The translations under genes and the position numbers were made by a program. The notes beneath the pieces were generated by a model. The model ran no database searches, was not told where the DNA came from, and saw nothing but the letters and a program-made list of their open reading frames with translations. From the NCBI RefSeq assembly GCF_963666675.1, contig NZ_OY762929.1, positions 5,614,001-5,678,000 of the forward strand: a DNA stretch of 64,000 bases, in the 5' to 3' direction. The stretch is from an uncultured Desulfobacter sp. Lineage in GTDB: Bacteria; Desulfobacterota; Desulfobacteria; Desulfobacterales; Desulfobacteraceae. Shown here piece after piece: positions 15,625 to 25,014 of this stretch (within the stretch, counting starts at the first letter, position 1; each line of letters opens with the position of its first letter).

Positions 15625-18600
15625 GTGAAGCTTGCACAATATTCAATAGAATATAAAACCGTGGTGATTTTCACCATGGTACTGGTTTTCCTGGGCGGGA
15701 TATTTGCCTATTTTAAAATGGGTAAACTGGAAGACCCAGAGTTTACCATTAAAACCGCAGTCATCGTTACCAGTTGGCCCGGGGCGTCCCCCCACGAGGT
15801 GGAGCAACGGGTCACGGAAATCATTGAAACAGCGGCCCAATCCGCAGATGAAATTGATGAAATCTACTCCATATCCGAAGCGGGACTGTCCACGGTGTTT
15901 GTGGAACTTGACGAAAAAAACAGGATGGAGCAGATCCAGCAGCTCTGGGATATACTGCGGAAAAAAGTCAACGACGCCCAGGGCCTGCTGCCCGAAGGCG
16001 CCGGACCCTCACAAGTCATGGACGATTATGGCGATGTTTATGGAATCTTTCTGGCCCTCACCGGAGACGGATACACCAATGCCGAACTGAAAAAATATGC
16101 CGACTTCCTTAAACGGGAACTGCTTCTGGTAAAAGATGTCTCCAAAATCCAACTCTTCGGCAACCTGACCCAGGCTGTGTACGTGGATATTTCAAAATCC
16201 AGGATGGCGGATCTGGGCATCCATCCCGACCAGATTGCCGCGGCCCTTGCCGAGCAGAACCTGGTCACGGATGCAGGGGCTGTGGAGACCCGGGCCCGCA
16301 GGATCAGGGTAGCGCTTCCCGGGGAGTTTAAAAATGTTGAAGAAATTGAAAATCTTCTGATCCAATCCGACAAAAAAGAATCTTTCCAGCTCAAAGATAT
16401 CGCCGAAATAACCCGGGATTACGTCAGTCCCCGTGAGCCCATGATGCGGTTTAATGGGAAGCCGGCCATCGCCATTGCGATCTCCGCCCGGTCCGGGGCC
16501 AATGTCGTCAACATGGGGGACGCTGTGCAAAAACGCATTGACGAACTCATGTCGGAGTTACCTGTGGGCATCAGTCTGGACGGTATCTATTACCAGTCTA
16601 AATTTGTCAAAGGGGCCATCAAGGGATTCATGGTCAACTTGATTGAGTCCGTTGCCATTGTGATCGTGGTGCTTCTTATTACCATGGGCATCCGGAGCGG
16701 GTTACTCATCGCCTCCGGCCTGGTACTTTCCATCCTGGGCACCCTTGTGATCATGCTGGCCCTGGGCGTTAATCTTCAGCGCATCTCTCTGGGCGCCCTG
16801 ATTCTTGTCATGGGTATGATTGTGGATAACGCCATTGTGGTTACTGACGGTTCCCTGGTCTACCTTCAAAGGGGCAAGGACAGGATCAGCTCAATGGTGG
16901 CCCCGGCAGTGGATACAGCATGGCCGCTTTTAGGGGCCACACTCATCGCCAGCCTTACCTTTCTGCCCATTTACCTGAGCCCCACCACAGCTGGTGAATA
17001 CTGCGCTTCCCAGTTTATCGTAGTGGCGGTTGCCTTGCTGTTGTCATGGGTCCTGGCCATGGTCCAGGCACCGGTGTTCAACTATTATTTTTTAAAAATA
17101 TCCACCAAGGCCTTTAACACGGATCCATACGGCGGCCGCCTGTACAGAATCTATCGCTGGGTGCTGAAAATAGCCCTTAAAAACAGAATCATCGTCCTGG
17201 TGGCCCTGATAGGAACTATGGTGGTGTCCGGCATAGCCTTCGAGCATGTACCCAAGATGTTTTTTGCCGATTCGGACAAAGCCCAGTTTTTTATCGACTA
17301 CTGGCTGCCCCAGGGCTCTCGCATTGAGAATGTGTCCGAAGACCTTAAAAAAATAGAGGAACATCTGGCCACCATCCCTGAAATCAAGAATTTTGCAACC
17401 ACCATCGGTTCCGGCGGCCCCAGGTATATTTCATCCATCGACCCCGAAAGTCAGAACGCCTCTTACGGCCAGATTATCGTCAATGTGTTTGACTATAAAA
17501 AAATCCGGGAAATCAGTCCTGTGCTGGAAGAATGGATAAAATCACATTTCCCCGAATCTGATCCCCAGTTCTCCGTATACATCAACGGACCCAGCGCAGA
17601 CTTCAAAGTGGAAGCCAGATTCTCCGGCCCCGATCCCCTGGTGCTACGTCAACTTTCCCAGAAGGCACAGGACATTATGCACCAGAGCCCCAATGCCGTA
17701 CGGATCAGGGATAATTGGCGTCAACGGACCCATGTTTATACCCCGGAGTATTCCCAAAGGCGTGCCAGGAAGGCCGGACTGGAACGTCAGGACCTAGGGC
17801 AGGCCATGAAAGAACTCCACGACGGGGTGACCATGTCCTACTATCGGGAAGAAAACAACCTGATTCCCATCCGCCTGAGGATGTCCGGTGAAAATACCAC
17901 CATGGACAGCCTGGGATCCACACCGGTCTGGGGACCGGGTAAAGAGCCCTTGCCCCTGAGCCAGGTGGTCTCCTCCTCGGACATTACCTGGGAAGATCCC
18001 CTGGTCAGGCGCCACAACAGGCGGCGGGCCATCACCGTACAATGCGATACTGCCGCAGGCGTCACCTCGGACAGCCTCTTCAAAGAGTTACGCCCCCTGA
18101 TAGAGGGTATTGAACTGCCGCCGGGATACGGCCTTGAATGGGACGGGGAGTACGATCTGGCCCAGACTGGAAATGAGGGCGTGGCCAAGTCCTTTCCTCT
18201 CATTGTCATTTTAATTGCCTTTATCCTTGTGGCCTTATTCAACGGAATCCGGCAACCCATTATTATCTCCTTGGTGATTCCATTTGCCGTTGTAGGCATG
18301 GTGGTCGGGCTGTTCTTGACAGGGGAAGCATTCGGCTTCCTGGCCCTGCTGGGGGCGTACAGTCTTATCGGCATGCTCATTAAAAACGCTGTGGTCCTCA
18401 TCGACCAGATCGATATTGAGATAAAGGAAGGGAAAAATCCTTTGGATGCGGTAATAGATTCCTGCATGTCAAGGGTCCGCCCGGTGATGATGGCCTCGGC
18501 GACCACTATTCTCGGGATGATACCCCTTCTTCCAGATGCCATGTTCTCATCCATGGCTGTAACCATTATGTTTGGGTTAGCCTTTGCTACCCTGCTCACC

Positions 18601-18660
18601 CTGATCGTGGTGCCGGTGCTTTATACTCTGTTTTTTAAGATCAAACCGGCCTTTGATTAA
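15625..18660 (+). CDS. RND efflux transporter permease subunit (AcrB/MdtB-like superfamily)
   Basis: 1011 residues, full length for the RND family. GTG start at 15625 with AAGGAGTGG ahead. N-terminal TM1, periplasmic porter domain with GKLEDPEFTIKTAVIVTSWP (the motif of the heavy-metal/hydrophobe type rather than classic AcrB), TM block with VMGMIVDNAIVVTDG (TM4 Asp), second porter domain (SVYINGPSADFKVEARFSGP), and final TM block with GMLIKNAVVLIDQI. It forms an adaptor-pump-channel operon with its neighbours. Sequence pattern is closest to RND permeases of TetR-controlled, CusA-unrelated systems. Substrate not inferable. Confidence 0.95.
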   Translation: MKLAQYSIEYKTVVIFTMVLVFLGGIFAYFKMGKLEDPEFTIKTAVIVTSWPGASPHEVEQRVTEIIETAAQSADEIDEIYSISEAGLSTVFVELDEKNRMEQIQQLWDILRKKVNDAQGLLPEGAGPSQVMDDYGDVYGIFLALTGDGYTNAELKKYADFLKRELLLVKDVSKIQLFGNLTQAVYVDISKSRMADLGIHPDQIAAALAEQNLVTDAGAVETRARRIRVALPGEFKNVEEIENLLIQSDKKESFQLKDIAEITRDYVSPREPMMRFNGKPAIAIAISARSGANVVNMGDAVQKRIDELMSELPVGISLDGIYYQSKFVKGAIKGFMVNLIESVAIVIVVLLITMGIRSGLLIASGLVLSILGTLVIMLALGVNLQRISLGALILVMGMIVDNAIVVTDGSLVYLQRGKDRISSMVAPAVDTAWPLLGATLIASLTFLPIYLSPTTAGEYCASQFIVVAVALLLSWVLAMVQAPVFNYYFLKISTKAFNTDPYGGRLYRIYRWVLKIALKNRIIVLVALIGTMVVSGIAFEHVPKMFFADSDKAQFFIDYWLPQGSRIENVSEDLKKIEEHLATIPEIKNFATTIGSGGPRYISSIDPESQNASYGQIIVNVFDYKKIREISPVLEEWIKSHFPESDPQFSVYINGPSADFKVEARFSGPDPLVLRQLSQKAQDIMHQSPNAVRIRDNWRQRTHVYTPEYSQRRARKAGLERQDLGQAMKELHDGVTMSYYREENNLIPIRLRMSGENTTMDSLGSTPVWGPGKEPLPLSQVVSSSDITWEDPLVRRHNRRRAITVQCDTAAGVTSDSLFKELRPLIEGIELPPGYGLEWDGEYDLAQTGNEGVAKSFPLIVILIAFILVALFNGIRQPIIISLVIPFAVVGMVVGLFLTGEAFGFLALLGAYSLIGMLIKNAVVLIDQIDIEIKEGKNPLDAVIDSCMSRVRPVMMASATTILGMIPLLPDAMFSSMAVTIMFGLAFATLLTLIVVPVLYTLFFKIKPAFD

Positions 18661-18688
18661 AAATTCAATTTAAAGGTTTAGAAAAACA

Positions 18689-20020
18689 ATGAACGGAAAA
18701 CAATTTAAATATATCAGTGGGGCAATAATTGCCCTGGCCTTAACCATCCCGTCTCTGACGGCGGTGGCTATGGCGCAAACAACTGAAAAAAAACCCATCA
18801 GTGTAAACCGGGCCGTTGAGCTTGCCCTGGAAAAAAATAAAACCCTTGCTGCTGCAGACCAGGTCAAGCTGGGCGCCGAAGAGGGAGTCAAATCCAGCCG
18901 GGCCGATCTTTTTGCCAAGGCCTCACTGGATGCAGGATATACCGGGCTGCGCCACCAGCCTATTATGAAAATTGACGGCCGCGAGTCAGCATCGGCCCAC
19001 GATAACCAGTATTCCTGGGGGGTCACACTCTCTCAGCCCCTGTTCACCGGTTACAAGTTAAGCAGCCGGGTTGATCTGGCCAAACTCAACGTGGTAGATG
19101 CAGATATCCAAAGACGTCTCCTCACCATAGATTTAGCCCGGGATGTTAAGCTGGCCTGTTACAACCTGCTGCTGACTAAAAAACTCCTTGAAGTGGCCCA
19201 AAGCGAAGTGGATTCATTAACATCGCATCGCAGAAGGTCATTAAATATGTATAAACAAGAATTAATCCCCAAAAACGACCTGCTACGCTCCGAAGTGGCT
19301 CTGGCTAATTCCCTTCAGGCCCTTGAACAGGCCAAGGCTGATGTGGACTCGGCTCGAGCCCTTTTGAACACTCTCATGGATGAGGATGTGGACTTTCCCG
19401 TAACCGTAAAGGACATCATCGGAATACCTGAAATGAATCAAAGCCGTGTTCAGCTCAACGCGTATGCTCTGGAGAACCGGCCCGATCTCCACGGGATCAA
19501 AAACAATATTGAACAGGCCGCGCTTTCGGAAAAACTGGCAAAAAGCGGCTATTACCCGGACGTCAACCTGGTGGGCCGGTACGAACAGGCATCAGGGGAG
19601 CTTTCCTCTCTGGAAAATGATTATACCAATTCGGAAAATGCCAGCATCAGCCTCGAAATGACGTGGACTTTTTTTGAATGGGGTAAAACCTCGGCCCAGA
19701 TTCGTGAGGCAAGACACCAGAAAGAATCCTATTTTAACACTCTTAGGGCCAGAGAAAACCAGGTCCGCCAGGATGTCAAGGATGCCCTACTGACTCTCGG
19801 AGTAGCAAAAAAGAATATTAAAACTGCCCAGACCTCTATGGACCAGGCCATTGAAAATTACAGAATTACAAATGAACAATACTTCCAGCAGGTAGTGACC
19901 TCCACTATTGTTATAGATGCCCAGTCCTATCTGACCCAGGCCTCAAGCAATTATTACCGATCCCTTTACGGCTATATGGCATCTTTAGCCACGCTGGACT
20001 GGGCTATAGGTAAAATATAG
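18689..20020 (+). CDS. TolC-family outer-membrane efflux protein
   Basis: 443 residues with an N-terminal signal peptide (GAIIALALTIPSLTAVAMAQ) and two OEP halves. Recognisable signatures are ISVNRAVELALEKNKTLAAA at the start of the first helix, LSQPLFTGYKLSSRVDLAKL, ALENRPDLHGIKNNIEQA (the RPDL motif), and the C-terminal hairpin with ITNEQYFQQVVTSTIVIDA. No lipobox, so unlike the NodT-type factor at 2690 it is not a lipoprotein. It ends the RND operon begun at 14429; the gap to the pump gene is 28 bases. Confidence 0.94.
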   Translation: MNGKQFKYISGAIIALALTIPSLTAVAMAQTTEKKPISVNRAVELALEKNKTLAAADQVKLGAEEGVKSSRADLFAKASLDAGYTGLRHQPIMKIDGRESASAHDNQYSWGVTLSQPLFTGYKLSSRVDLAKLNVVDADIQRRLLTIDLARDVKLACYNLLLTKKLLEVAQSEVDSLTSHRRRSLNMYKQELIPKNDLLRSEVALANSLQALEQAKADVDSARALLNTLMDEDVDFPVTVKDIIGIPEMNQSRVQLNAYALENRPDLHGIKNNIEQAALSEKLAKSGYYPDVNLVGRYEQASGELSSLENDYTNSENASISLEMTWTFFEWGKTSAQIREARHQKESYFNTLRARENQVRQDVKDALLTLGVAKKNIKTAQTSMDQAIENYRITNEQYFQQVVTSTIVIDAQSYLTQASSNYYRSLYGYMASLATLDWAIGKI

Positions 20021-20128
20021 GTTTTTTAATTACTATTTATCTGCCAAGCGTCCAATACACCATCAGCCCTCCTCAATAACCCTGCCTTGGCGGCTCCCCT
20101 TGGGACGTGGGGAAGCCGTTTTCCGCCT

Positions 20129-20221
20129 TTTCGGTGGAAAACACGACTCTTTGGATCACATTACAAAGCCCGTGAAGAAGTCCAGCAGGGTATCTTTGAT
20201 TACACTAAATTCAAATTATAA
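20129..20221 (+). pseudogene. IS3-family transposase (OrfB) C-terminal scar
   Basis: The frame 20129-20221 reads FRWKTRLFGSHYKAREEVQQ then GIFDYTKFKL and a stop. This matches the conserved end of IS3-family OrfB proteins (pattern F..LKTE..... TREEARQ.IFDYIE.FYN), including K-A-R-E-E and I-F-D-Y. It is cut off before the final FYN.RRRH block. Just upstream are two hairpins, CGGCTCCCC/GGGGAAGCCG (20091-20118) and GTTTTCCGCC/GGTGGAAAAC (20118-20142). No IS ends were found. Confidence 0.55.
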
Positions 20222-20567
20222 AAACAAGCATCTTCCTTGTTTTTTACCCTGGATGGGTTTCCTTCAGCTCTGTATAGTCTTCTATTGGAAATATCAAACA
20301 CAGAAGACCAATTGTATCAAAATTTAATTGTTTATCGTATTGACAAATAAAACCAAAAATGGTGCTTAAAAAGCAAATTAATTCAAGTAGTTGAAAAATC
20401 AACTTTTTTAAATTTGCTTTAAAAAGGACTTAAAATCCGGCGTATCTGTGGCAGATTTAATTCTGATCATGGGCCTTAATATCTGAACTCTTTTACCTGG
20501 CCTGGGTTTTATGATAAATTCCCATAGACTGTAAATTTCCAAACAACCGGTAAAAAAAGGTGTCCCC
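20222..20567. other. Intergenic strip before pepA
   Basis: AT-rich, no gene seen. It contains nested inverted repeats: AAGCAAATT (20370 region) with AATTTGCTT (20410 region), and inside them GTTGA-AAAA-TCAAC-TTTTTT (20390-20409), which has the form of a weak intrinsic terminator on the plus strand. Confidence 0.4.
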
Positions 20568-22109
20568 ATGAATAAAGACCGTATCACAACCATCACCAAA
20601 GCTGCCGAAACCATTAAAACAGATCTTCTGGTTTATTTTGCGGTGGAGGCAAAGGGCAAAATGCCTGCATGCGATGCCGCCATAAAGTCCCAGGTTAAAA
20701 AGGCCTTTGAGTTGAAGGATTTTTCCGGAAAGGCGGCTGAACAGATACTGTTTTACCCGGCGGCCAGATCAAAAATATCCGCCACCCGGGTTCTGATTTT
20801 AGGCACAGGCCCTGTAAATAAGGAAAAGGACCAAGGGGAAGCCCTGGACATGCTGCGGGAGGCCGGTGGAGAGGTGGCCAAGGTGTGTGCATCGGTGAAA
20901 GCCAAGGAGGTGGTCATCAGCCTGCCTGACCCCAAACATCTGTCCGGGACCCTGGCTGATCCCGAAGTGTCTGCGGCCGCTCTGGCCGAAGGCGTTATCC
21001 TTGGAGATTACCGGTTTGATAAATACAAGGAGAGCACCAAAAAGAAAACCGACTACCCTGGACTTGGTGCAGTTAAATTTGTATGCAAAGCGGATTTGAA
21101 TACCGTTCGCCAGGGGATTGAAAAGGCAAAGAATGCTGCATTTGCAGGCTGTACGGCACGGGATATGGCCAATGAGCCCGGCAATCACTGGACCTCTGCC
21201 GATTTTGCGGCATATGCCAAACAACTTGCCGCAGACACAGGCCTGGGGTATCGGTGCCTTGAAAAAAAAGAACTGGAGCAGATGGGTATGGGCGGGATTA
21301 TTGCCGTCAACCAGGGATCCCATGTGCCGCCTCGCATGATTGTCCTGGAATATTTGCCCGAAGCGTGCACCGAAACCATTCTCCTTGTGGGAAAGGGGCT
21401 TACCTTTGATTCCGGTGGCATCAGCATCAAGCCGTCGGCGGGTATGGAGGATATGAAATACGATATGTGCGGCGGTGCAGCGGTGATGTGCGCCATGCAG
21501 GCCGTGGCCTTGGAAAAGCCGGAGGTAGGCGTTGTGGCAATCGTTCCGGCCACGGATAATATGTCCGGCGCCAGGGCCACCCACCCCGGCGACATTATCA
21601 GCCATTACAACGGGGTGACCAGTGAAGTGATCAACACCGATGCCGAAGGCCGCCTGATTTTGGCCGATGCCCTGGCCTGGGGCATTGAAACCTTCAAGCC
21701 CACCTGTGTGCTTGACGCAGCGACCCTGACAGGTGCCGTCATCATGGGCCTTGGTCATCACTACACAGGACTTGTGTCCAACAATGATGCCTTGGTTAAA
21801 GCCGTGGAGTCTGCCGGCAGTCTTGCCGGGGAACCTGTCTGGCGCCTGCCCTTGAATAAAAATTATGAAAAACAGATCGAATCCAATGTGGCGGATATCA
21901 AAAACACCGGCGGGAAACCGGCCGGAACCATCACCGCCGCCGCATACCTGTCAAATTTTATAGGCAAAACCCCCTGGGCCCATCTGGACATTGCCGGTAC
22001 GGCCTGGGATTTTACAAAAAAAGCGTATATTCCCAAAGGCCCCTCGGGAACCGCCACTAGAACATTTATCAACTTGGTGCGAAACTGGAAAACAGGCGCG
22101 TTAAAATAA
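20568..22109 (+). CDS. pepA: Leucyl aminopeptidase (M17 family)
   Basis: Cytosolic hexameric metallo-aminopeptidase releasing N-terminal residues from peptides. 513 residues. The C-terminal catalytic domain is complete: GKGLTFDSGGISIKP (metal-binding Lys and Asp), MCGGAAVM, and the family signature NTDAEGRLILADAL with metal ligands Asp and Glu and the catalytic Arg. The N-terminal domain (1-170) is diverged, as is usual. Start at 20568 after AAAAGGTG. The MutY frame follows within 15 bases or overlaps it, so the two are co-transcribed. Assignment firm. Confidence 0.95.
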   Translation: MNKDRITTITKAAETIKTDLLVYFAVEAKGKMPACDAAIKSQVKKAFELKDFSGKAAEQILFYPAARSKISATRVLILGTGPVNKEKDQGEALDMLREAGGEVAKVCASVKAKEVVISLPDPKHLSGTLADPEVSAAALAEGVILGDYRFDKYKESTKKKTDYPGLGAVKFVCKADLNTVRQGIEKAKNAAFAGCTARDMANEPGNHWTSADFAAYAKQLAADTGLGYRCLEKKELEQMGMGGIIAVNQGSHVPPRMIVLEYLPEACTETILLVGKGLTFDSGGISIKPSAGMEDMKYDMCGGAAVMCAMQAVALEKPEVGVVAIVPATDNMSGARATHPGDIISHYNGVTSEVINTDAEGRLILADALAWGIETFKPTCVLDAATLTGAVIMGLGHHYTGLVSNNDALVKAVESAGSLAGEPVWRLPLNKNYEKQIESNVADIKNTGGKPAGTITAAAYLSNFIGKTPWAHLDIAGTAWDFTKKAYIPKGPSGTATRTFINLVRNWKTGALK

Positions 22110-22123
22110 TTCAAACGGCCCTG

Positions 22124-23155
22124 ATGGGCTGGTACCAGGCCAATTGTCGGCAGCTTCCCTGGCGAAGGGATCCGGCCGTATACCGGGTGTGGGTTTCCGA
22201 GGTGATGCTCCAGCAGACCCAGGTTAAAACCGTGATCCCCTATTATCTGGAATTCATGGAAACCTGGCCCGATCTTAAGGATCTTGCCGCCGCAGACCTT
22301 GAAACCGTGCTTAAGGCCTGGGAAGGCCTTGGGTATTATGCCAGGGCCAGAAATCTGCACAAGGCGACCGGGATAGTGGTTCGTGATATGGGCGGCATTA
22401 TTCCGGATGAGTATAAGGGATTCAAAAGCCTGCCGGGAGTCGGGGACTATATTGCATCGGCGGTGCTCTCCATTGCCTGTTCAAAGCCCCATGCCGTGGT
22501 GGACGGCAACGTCAAGCGTGTTCTGTCAAGGCTCTTGTGCGTTGATACCCCAGTGAATCACAGTGGCGCCCATAAAGCGTATAAAGCCATTGCCGAAGAA
22601 CTTTTGTACGAAAAGGACCCTGGCACATACAACCAGGCCGTCATGGAGCTTGGCGCCCTGGTCTGTACCCCTAAAGGTCCGGACTGTAGCGCATGCCCCC
22701 TGGCCGGAGAATGTTGCGCACTAAAAAAGCAGACCATAGATATTTTCCCAAAACGCGTTGAGAAAAAAAAGGTGCCCACGGTTCGTATCGCTGTGGGCAT
22801 TGTCAAAAAAAACGGAAAAGTACTGATCACCCGCAGAAAACTTGACGGGCTTTTGGGCGGATTGTGGGAGTTTCCCGGCGGCAAGGTGGAACCCAAAGAG
22901 GATGCCGAACAGGCCTGTGTCCGTGAAATCCGGGAAGAAACCGGCATTGAGATCGGGAATCCGGCATTTTTAACCCGGGTGTTTCATGCCTACACGCACT
23001 TTAAAATTGAAATGGATGTGTTCTACGCGGATTATATCTCAGGTGAAGTGACGCTCAATGGACCCATTGACCATAAATGGGTCAGCTTAGATGAGCTTCA
23101 TCAATTTCCTTTTCCCCGGGCCAATCTTAAGTTCATGGAATTGATCCGCGTTTGA
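22124..23155 (+). CDS. mutY: A/G-specific adenine glycosylase with C-terminal Nudix domain
   Basis: Removes adenine mispaired with 8-oxoguanine. 343 residues from the ATG at 22124. Catalytic residues are visible: Glu in SEVMLQQTQV and the Asp of the helix-hairpin-helix GPD loop in VVDGNVKRVL. The [4Fe-4S] cluster ligands are C-x6-C-x2-C-x5-C in CTPKGPDCSACPLAGEC. The C-terminal domain carries an apparently complete Nudix box (GGKVEPKEDAEQACVREIRE then ETGIEI), which many MutY proteins have lost. The frame is open upstream of the ATG (IIQTAL precedes MGWYQAN), and related proteins have residues there, so a non-ATG start overlapping the pepA stop is possible. Confidence 0.93.
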   Translation: MGWYQANCRQLPWRRDPAVYRVWVSEVMLQQTQVKTVIPYYLEFMETWPDLKDLAAADLETVLKAWEGLGYYARARNLHKATGIVVRDMGGIIPDEYKGFKSLPGVGDYIASAVLSIACSKPHAVVDGNVKRVLSRLLCVDTPVNHSGAHKAYKAIAEELLYEKDPGTYNQAVMELGALVCTPKGPDCSACPLAGECCALKKQTIDIFPKRVEKKKVPTVRIAVGIVKKNGKVLITRRKLDGLLGGLWEFPGGKVEPKEDAEQACVREIREETGIEIGNPAFLTRVFHAYTHFKIEMDVFYADYISGEVTLNGPIDHKWVSLDELHQFPFPRANLKFMELIRV

Positions 23156-23278
23156 TATTTTAAAATTTCAGGCAATACAGGTCATTTGCCCAAAACAGAT
23201 GCTATCATGATGAAATCCTGGACAATTCATGGTAAGGTGGTGCCTTTTTAAAATATAAATTGAAAGGTTTTGAACCCC

Positions 23279-25006
23279 ATGGGTTATAAAATAGTACTCA
23301 ACGACGCGCCCAAAAATTATACCTTTGACCAGGATAAAATCATGTCTCCGTCCGACACCGTCAAGCGGTTTCGGGAAAAGGCTGCAGCCCTGGACCTTGA
23401 CATTTTGAGCCAAACCCGGCGCATCGACAACGGCCGCCTGGATATCCCGGTGTTTTTCAGTGAATGCGGTGCCGATGCACGTCGGGTGACCGGCACCAAC
23501 AAACAGATGGGTAAAGGCGGAACCCCGGAACAATCCGAGGCCAGTGCCGTCATGGAACTGGTGGAACGGTTCAGCTTTTTCTCCTTTGCCGAAGATGAAA
23601 ACAACTTTACCCATGCCACACCCGAATCGCTTGGAGAAGGGGCCTTGGATTACGCCCTGATCACCCAGTCGGTCCATGATGACGAAGCTGAAGCATTAAA
23701 GGTAAAGCCCATATTTGACGCCCTGCCCCTGCAATGGACCAAGGGGTATGATCTGACCGATCAAAAAGAGGTGAATATCCCCTTTAACTGGTTTTATATG
23801 ATCAATGAGTTTAACGGGCCCAGTGCGGGCAACTGCACGGAAGAGGCCTTGACCCAGGGCATCTGCGAGCTTGTGGAGCGCCATGTCTGCTCCCGGGTCT
23901 CCCGGGAAAAATTAAAGGTTCCCGGCATCCGCCTGGACTCTTTTAAAGATCCCCTTGTCCGGGAACTACTTGCCAAGTATGACTCACAGGGTATTCAGGT
24001 CTATGCAAGCGATCTCTCCCTTGATACCGGCATTCCCACCGTGGCGGTGCTGGCCTGGGATCCTTCCACGTTTCCGGAGAGCAGCGAGATCGTATGGACC
24101 GCAGGCACAGCCCCATCCCCGGAAAAGGCCATGGGTAGGGCTCTGACCGAAGTGGCCCAGCTTGCCGGGGACTTTAACACCGGGTCCAATTACGTGGCCT
24201 CCGGTCTGCCGAAATTTACGGACATCAAGGCCGCTAAATATATCACCCATCCGGAAACCATGGTTGACGCGGCTGATTTGCCGAATTTATCTGCAGACAA
24301 TATGAAGGTGGAAGTGGAGAGCCTGATCCAGATTCTGGCGGATAAGGGGTATCACCTGCTCTCCATTCGCACCACCCACCCAGGTCTTGACATCCCGGCC
24401 TATTACACCATCATGCCGGGTGCCCATTTCAGGGAGCGGGCCGATGAAGCCAGTGTCGGCATGTTTGCCGCCCGTCTGATTACGGAAAATTCACATCCCA
24501 TACTGGCCATTGGCCAGCTGGATGAATTGGAGGCGCTTCTGCCGGGAAAATACTACACCAGCTTCTACAAAGGATTGATGCTCAGCGCCCTGGAAGAGGA
24601 AGAAGAGGCCATAACTCAATTCCAGGCCGCCCTTGACCGCGATCCTGTCCGGCGCAACCTGCCGGATATCTGTTCCCACATGGCCGCGGCCCAAAAAGAT
24701 TCTGGATTGTTGGACCAGGCCCTTGAGACATGTCAAACCGGTCTTGATGCCGATCCCCAGCGCCCTGATATTCTGAACACGGCCGGAGCCTGCTGTTTCA
24801 TGAAAAAAGATTTCAAAACCGCGATCACCTATTTTGAAAAAGCCCTGGATGTGGACCCCAGCCAGGCCATCAACTATGCCAATATGGGCTCCTGCTACCG
24901 GGAGCTTGGAGAACCGGCCGTTGCCGTCAAATTTTATGAAATGGCCTTAAAAATTGACCCAACCATTGAATTTGCACGGGATAACATTAAAAAACTGAAA
25001 CAATAG
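23279..25006 (+). CDS. YcaO-domain protein with C-terminal TPR repeats
   Basis: YcaO enzymes use ATP to activate a backbone amide (azoline or thioamide formation); the substrate here is unknown. 575 residues; ATG at 23279 with AAAGG ahead (a TTG at 23270 is too close to it). The YcaO domain spans about 40-400, with the Mg-ATP motifs SEASAVMELVERFS and NCTEEALTQGICELVERH. The Pro-rich C-terminus typical of azoline cyclodehydratases is missing. Instead there are about four TPR-like repeats (425-575), for example FKTAITYFEKALDVDPSQAI, suggesting protein binding. No precursor peptide, TfuA or dehydrogenase gene is adjacent. The next gene starts 8 bases on. Confidence 0.88.
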   Translation: MGYKIVLNDAPKNYTFDQDKIMSPSDTVKRFREKAAALDLDILSQTRRIDNGRLDIPVFFSECGADARRVTGTNKQMGKGGTPEQSEASAVMELVERFSFFSFAEDENNFTHATPESLGEGALDYALITQSVHDDEAEALKVKPIFDALPLQWTKGYDLTDQKEVNIPFNWFYMINEFNGPSAGNCTEEALTQGICELVERHVCSRVSREKLKVPGIRLDSFKDPLVRELLAKYDSQGIQVYASDLSLDTGIPTVAVLAWDPSTFPESSEIVWTAGTAPSPEKAMGRALTEVAQLAGDFNTGSNYVASGLPKFTDIKAAKYITHPETMVDAADLPNLSADNMKVEVESLIQILADKGYHLLSIRTTHPGLDIPAYYTIMPGAHFRERADEASVGMFAARLITENSHPILAIGQLDELEALLPGKYYTSFYKGLMLSALEEEEEAITQFQAALDRDPVRRNLPDICSHMAAAQKDSGLLDQALETCQTGLDADPQRPDILNTAGACCFMKKDFKTAITYFEKALDVDPSQAINYANMGSCYRELGEPAVAVKFYEMALKIDPTIEFARDNIKKLKQ

Positions 25007-25014
25007 CGACCCCC

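Noticed and set aside
20799..21761. Minus-strand open frame of 320 codons within pepA
   Set aside because: Antisense to the M17 catalytic domain; no recognisable protein features.
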